Source: Mixophyes australis
Lineage: Eukaryota; Chordata; Amphibia; Anura; Limnodynastidae
Length of the DNA stretch: 64,000 nucleotides
Direction: 5' to 3'
Assembly: GCA_036250195.1 (NCBI GenBank)
Contig: JAVHZZ010000009.1
Coordinates: 101,454,771 to 101,518,770 of the forward strand
This document shows, one piece after another, positions 1 through 11,065 of this stretch. Each line of letters opens with the position of its first letter. Position 1 is the stretch's first letter. The notes under the pieces are model-generated. The model saw only the letters and a program-made list of their open reading frames with translations, was not told the origin of the DNA and ran no database searches. The position numbers and the translations under genes are program-made.

Positions 1-404
1 CCATCCTGTTTCACCCTTTAAATTATAGGCTATCTGAAGTGCCCTTTGCGGTCGAAGATGAATTGGATGTTCGTGCCTTCAGTGGTGTACAGTCCATTCC
101 TGAGCATGTGCAGTGCAATTTAACACGAAATACGACATATATCGGCATTTATGTTCCTTTATGAGTCTGGCCCTGTATGTCCTGTTTTATGCATTATCTG
201 TTTGTAACAGTGCTCAATACTGAAAAGCACTGTGCTGTCTTATAACTCAATTACAACAATAATAATAGCAATAAATATTTACCCTATCATTTCAAATTGA
301 TGTATTCTCATGAAAAATGGTTCAACTCACAAGATGGCTACCTCCACTGTTTGTAGATAGCAGGTACACTTTAAAGTGACAGAACTTCTTTAGTTGCACT
401 CTTT
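1..404. other. AT-rich sequence, nothing recognised
   Basis: No open frame of note, terminal repeat or tandem repeat is visible before the palindromic element that starts at 405. Confidence 0.5.
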
Positions 405-725
405 GGACCTGATTTATTAAGGAAAGTTAAGCAAAAAATTTAGCAAAGTGTATTACTTAAGAGTTCTAGACAAAATCATGATGCAAGGGGTGCAAATTAG
501 TTTATTATTTTGCACATAAAGAAAATACTGGCTGTTTTTTCACGTAGCACACAAATACTTGATAGCTTATTTGTACACTGTAATTTAAAGTAGATGTAGG
601 AAATGCCCTATCCCAATTATAAATCTGCAATCATATTTTAAATTTACCCCCCCCTACTTTCTAATGCAACATAGTTTTGCCTTAACTACTTTCCTTTGCT
701 TAACTTTACTTAATGAATCAGACCC
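405..725. mobile_element. Palindromic MITE, GGRCCTGATT-type ends (copy A)
   Basis: The two ends are inverted copies: the left end reads GGACCTGATTTATTAAGG, and the complement of the right end reads GGGTCTGATTCATTAAGT. The interior is AT-rich and has no coding potential. A second copy in reverse orientation lies at 15504-15907, which supports a mobile non-autonomous family. A short target duplication, as in PIF/Harbinger, is possible. The flanks (TTT and TCT) do not match well enough to prove it. Confidence 0.65.
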
Positions 726-1624
726 TCTGTTATAATCTCAAAAGCACATTTAAATAAAAACTATACTTTATACACTGACTGTGCTATGAATTACGTAGCA
801 GAAATAACATTATTTGTTGGCATATTTGCGTGCATTGATGAGAGGGTTTCATTTTAATTTAACATTTTAATCACCTGACTTCAGGCGACTGACATTGTAG
901 TCATATAATCCTCCAAATTATACTCCAATACTATCGTTTTCCTGCAGCTGTGTTCTATATTCAAACTTTATTTAAAAAAACTGCGCAAAGCACACAAGCA
1001 TAAGCAAACCCGCTGGCACAAACTGGATCTAAGGGAGCTAGCTCCGGCCTGCACAGCTCTGAGCTAAACGCTGAACATTATCATGTCTGTCATTGGGGGC
1101 ATGAAGGATATATTAGATTTTGTATTCCACAGGAACACTAAATAATCCATACAACCAAACATTATACTTTTCCTAATTGGGACACTAGGCCCCACAACCT
1201 CAGTTCCCGCACACTGCACCTGTTCTGCTGTGCATAGCAATGATGAGTGGAACACATCTCCCGACATTCCTCCCTGACAGGACTGCAGGACAGTGCATTA
1301 TTATCAGAATTGTCCCACCTTAATCTGGGTAGTTGGGAGGTATGGATAACCTATTTACTCTCCTGGCATGCTTACACATCACACCCTTCTGAAACAGTTT
1401 TTGATTGGCACAGAATATCAAGCAAAATTATGTCATAAGAGGCCAATTACAGTATTAGAACATTCACCAACCAATGCCAGGTCAGGTCATTTTAAACAAA
1501 AAAAAATAATAAACCCCACAGCAATTTGCAATAGATATATAAATGACAATATGTGTGACTCTCACAGGAACATATGCAACTTTATTTGAAATTATGAATT
1601 TTCTAAATATATAAATATATATAC
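726..1624. other. AT-rich sequence, nothing recognised
   Basis: Short open frames here have no recognisable motifs and no compositional difference from their surroundings. An AT-rich stretch at about 1600-1624 borders the next LTR. Confidence 0.5.
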
Positions 1625-1889
1625 TGTAACAAAGGGAGGCATTTTTCTGACAAGAGGCAGAGAAAGTATACAAACAGAATAAAACATTGCCATAGTTATG
1701 CACCTAGGTGGAGATTAAACCAGGTAAAAACGTATGTGTAGTTTAAAGTTTGTTAACTTACATGATTTCCTCTCAGCAAACAGACAAGGTGTGGCTGTGC
1801 AAACAGAGCCACTGATGGGTGTTTTCTTTTAAAGAGAAGGTGAGTGTGTCACCTGCCCATCAAGCTAAGGCTTGGGGAGGAGTAACATG

Positions 1890-1897
1890 TATAAAAG
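1890..1897 (+). promoter_or_regulatory. TATA box of the solo LTR
   Basis: TATAAAAG lies about 265 bp into the LTR, a normal place for the U3 core promoter. Transcription would start near 1920. Confidence 0.55.
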
Positions 1898-2040
1898 CTT
1901 GTTTGTGCCATTTGTTCAGAGAGATCAACGCTGGAGAAGCTGGCTGGTCTTGAGAGAGCTGAGCTATGTCTAGCTAGCGTTTAGGGTCTCCAAGAAATGC
2001 TGTGAAATCTGTACGGTGTCAAAACATTTACCATCCTGAC

Positions 2041-2046
2041 AATAAA
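2041..2046 (+). promoter_or_regulatory. Poly(A) signal of the solo LTR
   Basis: AATAAA is followed within 60 bp by a GT-rich stretch and the LTR end, as expected for the R-U5 boundary. Confidence 0.5.
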
Positions 2047-2106
2047 ACTACATAAAAAGGAAGAAGTTGTTCGCGTGTGCTTCTGCAGTAGCGGGCTTTT
2101 GCCACA

Positions 2107-2107
2107 A

Positions 2108-2138
<31 letters not shown>

Positions 2139-2154
2139 GTGTATATATAAATAA

Positions 2155-2193
<39 letters not shown>
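2107..2193. repeat. (TA)n microsatellite
   Basis: Two blocks of pure TA repeats are separated by a short interrupted stretch. The tract abuts the LTR end exactly, so the LTR may have integrated into it. Confidence 0.9.
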
Positions 2194-2195
<2 letters not shown>

Positions 2196-3680
2196 ACTAT
2201 ATATAATTATATTCTATAAAGACAATTTATATGCCAGGATTACCACATACTCAAATGCACTGTATATAGCAAAGGATATAATACTAAAAATAAGAGACCA
2301 ATTTTAGAAATCCAGTGTTATATGTATAAACAAGATGTGGTAATTTCATTCAGAACACCGCTGTTCTGCATGATCCGACTTCACTGTTTCTTGGGAAGAA
2401 AATGTAATGAAACTGTCTGATTTATTTGTATAAATATTTATCTCCCTGTACAATTCCTGCCTGTGTTTTTTTGTTTTTTGCTTTTTTTTTTAAACTGAGA
2501 ACTGATCGTTGTGTGTGCAAAGCTCAATTTAGAGGAACATTTAGTCATGCAATAATGAGCAGTGTTAGGAAACGTGTAATTACACAGACCTGACGGGAAA
2601 AGACACAAATCAATCAACTTCAGCTTTTGTCCAATCTGTTTTGTGTTGATCCAGAGGAAGATTACCACAAACACTGCTGATGCCATAACCAATTTTCCTC
2701 AAGAGGGAATAAAATTGTTTCCTGACTTAAAGGTGTCACTTGTATTTCTTTCCGGCTCAACGTAGTGTTTGTGTATTCATAAATTGGCATAATCATGTAT
2801 ATATTCACAGAGTTTTGTTGGAGTTTGTTGCTTATTTACTTAGTGATGTACCACTATATGGCTATAAAGTTGGTTGTGCATGAGAATTTTTTTTTATATC
2901 AGTTTTAGTCTATAGATTAATGACAAAAGACATCCGATACCTATGATACTTGTATAACCTCTAGAGGCTAAATGGCTACTTTTTTTTGTTGAATGGGCAC
3001 TTAAATCTCTCTTTAAATTTAAATTGTAATCAATGTAATATATAAGTCATCGGTGCAATCCAGAAAGATTTTTTTCTAACATTTAAATTATTAGTAATAA
3101 ATGTTACATCACTTGAATTACATCTATATTACAGAATTAATGATGGATGGGATTTTGATAGCCACTTTATTATACAATCTATATTTTCTACTCATACTTA
3201 AACATGGGTAAGTTTAACACTTCTTTGTTTTATCAGTATTATAGACGGATAAAAGGTTAGAGAATAGAAGCCTAAAGATTCATTTTTCTTCATAATTTCT
3301 TTATCCTCTTGTAACTGGAAAATCCTGTAGAGATTACTCAGTCAAACTATTACTAGTTTGTATTAATATAATATAGCTATTTCCCCAAGTTTTCATAGAT
3401 ACGCATTTAAGGGGAATATTCAGTGTTGGACAATCCCCCCGCCCTTAATAATTTGCGCCCTCCCCTCCCATGTGGCAAGTAGGGAGGGGGTTTGTCCCCT
3501 TCAATGATGGAAACACTGTAAGGCGTGCAGCCACTACAGGGTCCGGAGGTGAGGGGTCCCCCAGCAATGCCGCTACACCCTCCCAGGGCCCCCCATTCTG
3601 CTCTCAGAAGACTGCAAATATTTGCTATGGAGCCATTTTCCTACTCCTAGGGAATTCAATATCACACTGCAGCTCACAGC
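2194..3680. other. AT-rich sequence, nothing recognised
   Basis: The stretch contains poly(T) and poly(A) runs. No motif-bearing frame, terminal repeats or tandem units were seen. Confidence 0.5.
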
Positions 3681-3732
3681 GTAGGAGGACTCAGTATCAG
3701 TAGGAGGACTCAGTATCAGTAGGAGGACTCAG
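3681..3732. repeat. 19-bp tandem repeat, about 2.7 copies
   Basis: The unit TAGGAGGACTCAGTATCAG occurs twice without change and then partially a third time. Confidence 0.9.
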
Positions 3733-3753
3733 ATCTCGTCCTGTTCTCTCTAT

Positions 3754-4379
3754 GGGGCACATTTACCAACCACCACATAAAATGACAAATAGTTTTCAAT
3801 CCTTATCGCATTGATAAGGATTGAACTATTTCTCATATTTATGAAAAAACCAACACAGGAACAGCCGTTCCGAAAAACGCCTGTTCCTGTGAAGCGCATC
3901 ACTTACTTAACACTTTCTTTTTTCTTGCGGTCCTTCAGTGGTGTTCTTCGACTACTTTGTAATCGTTGTGCGCATGCGCCGACCACAAAACTCGCGCATG
4001 CGCACAGAGCAGAATATTGTAAAACAAAGACAGACAGATTAGCATGTGACAGGGAGGAATCACATGATCCCTCCACACATACGCTTTGCAGTTCTGCTCT
4101 TCGGAGCAAAGCTGCCTTCAGTGAAATTTTTCAATTATGTTAATGTACGCCAGCTTCAGCTAAAAACGCTAAAAAAAAATGCTAACATTTTTTTTTTTTT
4201 ATCAAACTTTAGTAAATAGCGTTAGTGAGAAGTGCCTATAAACTGTTATGGGAACTGCTCAGTAAAACGAAGAGATATGCAAAGCAGCAAATATCCATGA
4301 TATCTGCTACGATGCAGTGATAGTAAATAAGAATTTTGTGGTTAATTGAACACACTTTTTAGTTTCATAACTAGGCCCC
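3754..4379. mobile_element. Candidate MITE made of serial hairpins
   Basis: The segment opens GGGGCACATTTACC and closes CTAGGCCCC, with only weak terminal symmetry. Inside are four separate stem-loops: an 11-bp perfect stem (3797-3823), a 15-bp stem with one mismatch (3855-3890), a perfect 13-bp stem (3967-4006) and a small GCTC-TTCG-GAGC loop (4096-4107). The opening resembles the GGG...ATTTAC ends of other short elements in this window. A defining target duplication was not found, so the boundaries are tentative. Confidence 0.4.
3967..4006. repeat. Inverted pair of GCGCATGCGC palindromes
   Basis: TGTGCGCATGCGC and its exact complement flank a 14-nt spacer. Each arm contains GCGCATGCGC, the known consensus of the transcription factor NRF1. 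Whether anything binds here is not known. Confidence 0.6.
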
Positions 4380-4391
4380 TAACAGAGGTGG

Positions 4392-4666
4392 CAGGCGCGG
4401 GCTGGCTGGTTTCGACCCAGGGGGCGGACAGGCGGCCGCAACACGTGACATCATAATGACGCGGCCGCATCGTGTGTCACGTGATGCGGCCGCCTGTGCG
4501 CGGCAGCATCACGTGATTATTACCATCAATATTACCGGCGGCAGCCGGTAATATTGAGAAATTATTTCCTCCACGGGGGGGGGGAAATGGGGGGAGGCGG
4601 CCAGCCGTTAGACTGAGCTGCCCGGGTGCCCGCTGCCCCCCTGCCCCCCGGTCCAGCCCGCCCCTG
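4392..4666. mobile_element. GC-rich hAT-type MITE (275 bp)
   Basis: The ends are imperfect inverted repeats beginning CAGG.GCGGGCTGG. They are flanked on both sides by the same 8 bp, AGAGGTGG (4384-4391 and 4667-4674). An 8-bp duplication with CAG...CTG ends is the signature of the hAT superfamily. The interior is GC-rich and full of smaller palindromes (GCGGCCGC and a TATTACCGGC/GCCGGTAATA stem) with no coding capacity, so it depends on a transposase supplied from elsewhere. Confidence 0.85.
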
Positions 4667-4974
4667 AGAGGTGGATAGATGTACCACAGTTCCTGGCCTT
4701 TAGGCTACCAGAGATGGACCGGCCTTTTTGCTACATGAGAGAAAATCATTTAAAGTGGGTTGTCCAAAACTAAATGCCCCCCATTAAATTAGAAACAAAT
4801 GTATCACACAAGTACAAAAGAGAAATAAAAAAAAGGTTCTAACACTCCAGTCATTTTAATGACTTAAAAATACTTGTGTTGCTATGTGTTTAGTTTGTTA
4901 AAGTAGAAGATAAGATACTGATCTAATGCTAAATTTCTGCCTGTCACACAAACACTGTCACATGACATCGTCAT

Positions 4975-5320
4975 TGTTTATTTATAGGGCGCCACAGATT
5001 CCGTAGCGCCAGACATCTGCATACAGATATGACATACATGAACACAGTCTGCATAATAACAGCTACGTGGGAACAATTAAGCATTTAAACAAATGCATGG
5101 ATGTAATTAAACATAAGAGCAACATGAGGAGGAAATGCAGGAATGAGCCTTGTGAGCAATTATGACTAGCGCAGGCACAGGTGTGAATTGTGCGAGTAAA
5201 CAAAAAGCGCACAGATATAATTCAGCATAAGACACAACAGGGACATACTAGGAATACGGAGAGGGAACAGCCATGAGACAGCGAGGACGCTGTCTGTGAG
5301 AGCTGACATTCTAGAGATTT
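4975..5320 (-). mobile_element. L2-type LINE 3' end fragment
   Basis: On the minus strand the fragment ends GGCGCTACGGAATC...GGCGCCCTATAAATAAA, the tail box shared by several fragments in this window. The other edge carries GAGAGCTGACATTCTAGAG, which resembles the 'gagagcttacaatctagag' block that precedes this tail in frog L2-like repeats (recalled, not searched). It is 5'-truncated and has no coding part. Confidence 0.65.
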
Positions 5321-6974
5321 CTGTACGAGACACACAGTGACAAGTTTCATAGCAACATATAGGCATAACATTCATATAATATACATGTGACCAGTAAATA
5401 CCTAATAATACTGTTATCGCATATGTGTATAATATTAGGCCTAAAGTACCAACCAGCACCAAATAGGCAATGGAAGGTTGGAAGATACCTCCTGGCCAAA
5501 AATGATAGTTTTATGGGTGGGTAAAACTAATTAGTCGTTGAGCATTTTGTACATGTAAATCCTTTTTGCTCCTCTTTTAAAACGCCTATGTCCTCATGAC
5601 CTGTGATCTCTAATAAAACATTGTTTATACAATATTGTCAGATATTACTAATGCCTCATTAATGCACCACCTTATGATGTCTCCACATACACTTTGTAAG
5701 GTTATGTTGCTCTATAATATTGTGCATTGAAGCTGAAGATAATTATAGTTTTTGCTGTGAATCCTTGAAAGATCTGATTTGGTCAAAGGCTAAAACTACA
5801 AAGAAAACAATATTTTATTAGGTTAATGTCCATAGTAAATAAACTGTCATTAGGTTTTCACTCTGCAGCATAATGTTTCTGTATATGTTTACAAATGAGC
5901 CACACTTGCTGTAGCCAGCAGTGTTTTGCATCACCTTTGTCCCCAATTTGCTTTGTACATCGTCTGTCAAACTAATTATTTAAGAACATGAGTAATTTGT
6001 GTCATAAAACTTTCTCTGGCACAGGTATACTGCATTATACTGCATTGTCCCCTTGACAAGTATAATTGAGCTAATAGTATATTATTAATACCTCCAACGC
6101 AGAACCCTTCCATTCTTCATCCTCATCAGTAGCCTGTTAATTCTTAAAATGCCCGGTTTTTGATTAGCATTTTCTTTGTTGCTATTGTGATTTCTTTAAG
6201 CACATATTTTTTTTTTTCTCAGGGATAAAGTCCTTTAAAGCAGTTACTGCCAGAATAGCAATAAGCTTCTGAATTACACTGCTTCGCTCACAGGTCACTA
6301 TACACCTCTGCTGTCTGTGTCCAAGCAACGAAGCAATCAGCCTCTTAGGAAAGACTAAGATTTCAAACCTCTGTGTATATAATATTCAGCACAATCCATT
6401 GCAAGAACACATCTGGCCTATAAAAATTAATGTTAAAGTGCCACCTAGTGGCCAACTGGTGCTTTTGCATTCAACTGCTTCTTTTTTATTTTTTTGTCAA
6501 ATTTCAAACATGTTGTTTGTGAAAATTATATATAATATGTGCAAAATATAAAGTAATGACCTAGGTCCAATTAAATTTAGATAATGATATAATTACTGTC
6601 AGTTAAATAAGCGCAAAGTACAATTAAATTCTTAACTGCAAATTTATTTTACCACACAAAGAATATAATTAAATTGTTTAATTGCCCATAAAGAGACTCT
6701 TGTTAAGTGTTAGTAATTGTAAGTTAGGATACAGTGCAACCTTGGGTGAAAATAATTTCTTATTGACTGGAAAAAAAAAAGAATGTATCACAGATGAGAT
6801 TTATGTTGTATGGTTGAAATAGCTTCTTTCTTTTTTTAATCAAATTTGCTGTTGAAACATCTGCTCACATATTATTTTCAAGTAAAAAGACAACGTGATT
6901 TGTCAATGTAAGTCTATTTAATATGATTGTCTACGTTCTACTTAGTGTTACGTAAAGTCTATGGGGGTTATTTT
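5321..6974. other. AT-rich sequence, nothing recognised
   Basis: No transposon ends, repeats or supported coding frames were seen. The composition is ordinary for the window. Confidence 0.5.
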
Positions 6975-7105
6975 GCTAGCAAACTACAAATGAGCTGTAA
7001 CTCATAGCAACAAATCAGATTTTAGCTTACATTGTCTAAATTGCTTTAGAACAACTGAAGTGATTGGTTGCTAAGGGCTACTGGACATTTGTTCCATGTT
7101 ACTAA
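6975..7105. mobile_element. Decayed palindromic MITE with CCAAT arms
   Basis: CATAGCAACAAATCAGATTTTAGC on one side pairs imperfectly with GTGATTGGTTGCTAAGGG on the other. This is the same arm design as the 175-bp MITE family at 7348, 60046 and 60467. The edges are eroded. Confidence 0.35.
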
Positions 7106-7122
7106 ACAACCTCATGTTAATC

Positions 7123-7211
7123 CAGAGGCGGAACTAGTGAGCTGTGGGCCCCATTATCTCATTTGGCCCCGGTGCACTGCACCTGCAGCACCAATGGCAG
7201 TTCCGCCACTG
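7123..7211. mobile_element. Short hAT-type MITE, CAGWGGCGGAACT ends
   Basis: The left end reads CAGAGGCGGAACTAG and the complement of the right end reads CAGTGGCGGAACTGCC. A related copy is at 63259-63413. The flanking 8-mers TGTTAATC and TGTGACGC match at only 5 of 8 positions, so the duplication is weak here. The hAT assignment rests mainly on the ends. Confidence 0.6.
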
Positions 7212-7347
7212 TGTGACGCCCTTGTCAAACTTCTGACAGCTTTCAGTTTCATACCACATCACTGATACATTCCTATAGACTGTTTAGTTGTCTTTCATCT
7301 CAAACTAACAATATTCTATGACACTGTTTTATACCTCCCAACATTTA

Positions 7348-7522
7348 GGGCTAGATTTACTAAACTGCGGGTTTGAAAAAGTGGAAGTGTTGCCTATAGC
7401 AACCAATCAGATTCTAGCTTTCATTTATTTTGTGCATTCTACAAAATGACAGACTGAATCTGATTGGTTGCTATAGGCAACATCTCCACTTTTTCAAACC
7501 CGCAGTTTAGTAAATATACCCC
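7348..7522. mobile_element. 175-bp palindromic MITE, TTA target duplication
   Basis: Long inverted arms begin GGGCTAGATTTACTAAACTG and GGGGTATATTTACTAAACTG. Both flanks read TTA, a 3-bp duplication typical of PIF/Harbinger. Each arm carries a CCAATCAGA box next to TATAGCAAC. A copy of identical length lies at 60046-60220 and a third at 60467-60637. Confidence 0.8.
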
Positions 7523-7525
7523 TTA

Positions 7526-8689
7526 GACTTACAAAATCGGGAGCGCTCCCCGATCCACTTAGAAATGCCCATTTTTGGCCAAATCCCGCCTGCTTTGTGT
7601 AAGCCCCACTCCTTTCAAGGCAAAGAATACCAGCTGTGTCAATATGTAAAGGCTTCTTACAACATTCAAAAATAAATGTGTAAATATTTCCATACATTGA
7701 CATGGACTTGCGCTGACCCCACCTCACAAAACATGGCCATTTTTCACACATTAACTAAGAATTCATGCACTTTTTGATATTGCCTAATCACTTTCAAACA
7801 CACAATGCCAAAGGGCTGTTCTATTTTTTTTTAAGGGATTGTGTCATTAAAAAAATATTTATATTATATTTTTATGTTATGGGTAAATAATGAATGAGAG
7901 TATTATATGTTTGACATATCCAAATACCTTCTTGGTATGCTGAGATATGTCTTGCTACACGGCTCTGTTGCTAGAGGCAGGGAGATGAGGGCGTTGCAAG
8001 GATGAGTTGATGCATTGCATTATGGGAATTGTGAGTCAGTCCCAACTGAGTTAAAACAACCACCTACTGCTCATGCAAGACTAAATTACTAAGCATATCG
8101 TAGAGGCAAAAGCAAGAATTTATTTTAACCTTGTAAAATAAAATTTGTTTGCAATTTATGTTTTTTTTATTTATTGACATTGTAAATTTGGTATAGTTGA
8201 CATTTTATACAACACATTTAAACTAAATATAATTGTCGTTCATCCTAGTACTTAAGTCTAGTGGTGATGACATCGTAGACACCTGGGCGACTTCTTAGGG
8301 CATGTCACAGCGGCCGTGTAGATCAGCAGAGAATATTAATGTAAGGTAACATATGGCAAACCGATTTTATTATTGCACAAGGCATACAAAAACACACATG
8401 AATAATTAAATTAAACAGCGTATCTGGATAGTGGAAATTCAAATATAGCAAATTGAAATTGAAATCAATGGCTCGTGATGCATTAAATGGCACTTTAAAG
8501 TTTGCTACATCTGTAATATAGAATCTGAGACAGCATTTCTGTTCCTGGAAGACCTGTACCAACACAGTCACTGGAAGACAGGCTATCTGGAGACTTAAGT
8601 CACAGCAGCTGGACCAGTAATAGTATCTGAAATGGAAAGCGATGATGGGCCCTACATACATCAGAAATATGTTCCACCACATCATATCT
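7526..8689. other. AT-rich sequence, nothing recognised
   Basis: A minus-strand open frame reaches into this stretch from the repetitive module at 8690-8850. Its conserved part is transposon sequence, so no host gene is inferred. Confidence 0.45.
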
Positions 8690-9092
8690 ATCACATACCT
8701 GCCAACTCTGGCACCGGCTGGCTGTTTGGAATTTTCTAAATGTATCCATTTTTTTTTCCAAATAGGGCCCCCAACATTCTGGTATCCAGAAAAGCCGCAA
8801 CTAAAGAAACCAGCAGGTGGTAAAAATGACAAGAACAGGTAGGACAGTCTGTCAAATGTTCTGATTCTAATGGGACAATCCCGTTTTTTGGTGACTATTT
8901 TGCCAAATCTAAGGAGCAGGTCAGGACTGTGTACTCTTTATATACTACACTATGGTGCTAGCTATCCTTTGTGGGCTGACCACTCCCCCTTTAGTGTCTG
9001 GTCTCGCCTCTATGATGGCTGCCCACACCCCCTCTGGTGGGCCTCTATTGTTGTAGTCCCCCGGTGGGCCCTTCATGCCCCAGTCCGACACT
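8690..9092. mobile_element. hAT-like mosaic fragment with shared internal module
   Basis: The right end, CCCCAGTCCGACACT, reads AGTGTCGGACTGGGG on the minus strand, which resembles a known type of hAT terminus. No matching left end was found. Positions 8735-8850 contain a module (CCAAATAGGG, CCAACATTC, AAGCCGCAACTAAAGAAACC) that recurs at about 31965-32060 and in shorter form at about 22735 and 27100. Homology to the 31.9-kb copy continues downstream through GATTCTA.TGGGACAAT. The minus-strand frame over the module is open but looks like a by-product of DNA-level conservation. Confidence 0.55.
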
Positions 9093-9312
9093 ATTTGTAC
9101 CCTACAGAAGTTGTGTTATCTTTGAAGTTCAGTGAATCGTTCAGTTTGACCAGGTGCCCAAATGTCTGTTTACAACTGTATAAAATGTGCATTCCGTAAG
9201 AATAACTTGAGCAGCACAGGGCAAAAGTAAATGTCTTTTGTAGACAGCATTACTAACATCCACTTAGTCAGTGACTGAGTCCTTCCAAATAACACACAGC
9301 TTAAGAAACTAA

Positions 9313-10205
9313 GGACTAGATTTACTAAAGGGCGTTTTTAAAACCGCCGGATTTATTAAAGCCCAAACCGCCATTAAACTGGCCAGATTTTACATTTTTC
9401 AAAACCATAACTTTTTAAATCGCCATCCCGGTTTAAACTATGGACATACAAACTGCCGTATTCACTAAGCTGGAGTTGGCAAAACTGCCGCAAAACTGCC
9501 ATCCAAACGTCCAAAATAAAAGAGGTGGTTGCAAGTGATGAGATTGATCAATCTGCTGCTGTTTGAGCTATTTTGCCATTCAGAACATAAGAGAAAGCAC
9601 CATTGACATTCAAATTATTTGGGCAATCGTTATTTTTTTAAGGGACAAAATAAATTTAATATTAACTTATGGGGGAAATGTATTTATTTAAATTTTTAAG
9701 GGGACACTATTATTGTATTATATTATGGGGGAATGTGAATATATAATAATATTAACTGATTGTTGATGGTGGATATAATTATTTATGTTGCACAATTTGG
9801 CATTACGTAGTGCCCGAATAATATAATAATTCCATAATTTTGGCCCCTTAATATATTGAAAACTAAAATTTGCCCCCATAAGGTAATTTTAAAATAATTT
9901 TGCCTCCTAATCAATAAATATTGATTGCCCCAATTATTTAAATGTCAATGGGTAAATTGCTCAAACAGCATGTTTGACCTATCAAGCCATTCAAAAGCAG
10001 GTATTAAAACTGTCCTGCCATTTGGATGGTGGTTTTGATAGCGGTTTTAACCAAACCGCCAGAGGTTTAGCTGTTTTCAATTCGCCAGCCGTTTTACATC
10101 ACAGCCTCAAACCGCCCTATAGTAAATGCGGTGGTTTGGAGCACTAAACGGCCAACAATATGTGGCAATTTAAAACCACCACCTAACACTAGGTAAATCT
10201 AGCCC
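9313..10205. mobile_element. 893-bp foldback element, TAA duplication (copy D1)
   Basis: The ends are inverted: GGACTAGATTTACTA at the left and GGGCTAGATTTACCTA as the complement of the right. Both flanks read TAA. Arms rich in AAACCGCC/GGCGGTTT extend inward for over 250 bp, around an AT-rich core containing GGGACAAAAT and its inverted partner. A second copy, 56057-56939, has the same plan. There is no transposase. The terminal motif and 3-bp duplication link it to the same PIF/Harbinger-like system as the 175-bp MITEs. Confidence 0.8.
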
Positions 10206-10208
10206 TAA

Positions 10209-11021
10209 GTCTGGCAACTTCAGCTTGCAAGGTACTGGCTCTTCTAGAGCACAAGCACACTTTTCCCTTTGTTTAAGAAGAGAAATTACTGAAGAGGAAC
10301 TTAAGACAGACAACAGTAATCAGGTTTAAAGTGGCTTGAAAATAGTGTAACTGTATCACAGTCAGCAACACGCCAGATAGTTGCATGGTCAAACTTCCTC
10401 CATGTGTTTTACATATGGTTTAATCAATTTTTTTTTATTTAAAATGAACATACATGAAAAATGTCCATCCATACACTCATATGGGTCTTACAGAGGTTAC
10501 ATAACCATAATTCTTATTATGTTATTAAATAGCTAAAAAACACAATTAATTTTAGTATCAATGATATTTCTTCTGCTTGGAAAAGGATACACAGATTGTG
10601 GAGTTCAATTGTGGAGCACAAAATGGATAGATTTCCAGAAAAGCTCATAGGTTTCTAAAGCAATTTGGTGGCATTTGCTGAGCAACAGAAGTTGCACAGG
10701 CCACGGGGATGAGTTAGGCGGAGTGATGGCAGAATTTAATAAGTATGGAGTAGGCCCATAGGTGTGTCTGGTTTAGCAGTGCAGAAAGGAGATTTAATTT
10801 TGTGGAGCAACTGGAACCACTGTTTGTTGCGGTGTCCCTTGCTGTGTGGAGTGGCGCATGGACATTTTCACTGTGCAAAAGGATTTTTAAAGTTGCACCA
10901 GCTCTGAGCGGGCAGTATTAAGATCCCATCCTATACTTTTCATGGGATGCAATTTGCCACGAACGCCCAGCCTGTCCCAGATACAGCAATCTGAACAGCT
11001 GGCCGTGACTGGTGTCACCTT

Positions 11022-11023
<2 letters not shown>
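10209..11023. other. AT-rich sequence, nothing recognised
   Basis: No repeat ends or coding motifs seen. Confidence 0.5.

Positions 11024-11064
<41 letters not shown>
11024..11064. repeat. (AT)n microsatellite
   Basis: About 20 uninterrupted AT units. Confidence 0.95.

Positions 11065-11065
<1 letters not shown>

Larger units (their letters stand above)
1625..2106 (+). mobile_element. Solo LTR (about 482 bp)
   Basis: The segment starts TGTAACAAAGGG and ends TTTTGCCACA, so it has TG...CA boundaries. It carries a TATA box and, about 150 bp downstream, a poly(A) signal followed by a short GT-rich tail, which is the U3-R-U5 order of an LTR in plus orientation. No gag or pol lies next to it, so it is best read as a solo LTR left by recombination between two LTRs. 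The flanks are AT-rich (ATAC left, ATAT right), so the 4-5 bp duplication is ambiguous. The family is probably Ty3/gypsy, by inference only. Confidence 0.65.

Noticed and set aside
8323..8832. 169-codon minus-strand frame
   Set aside because: Its N-terminal part is the shared transposon module, which is conserved at DNA level also where the frame is broken. The remainder has no motif.
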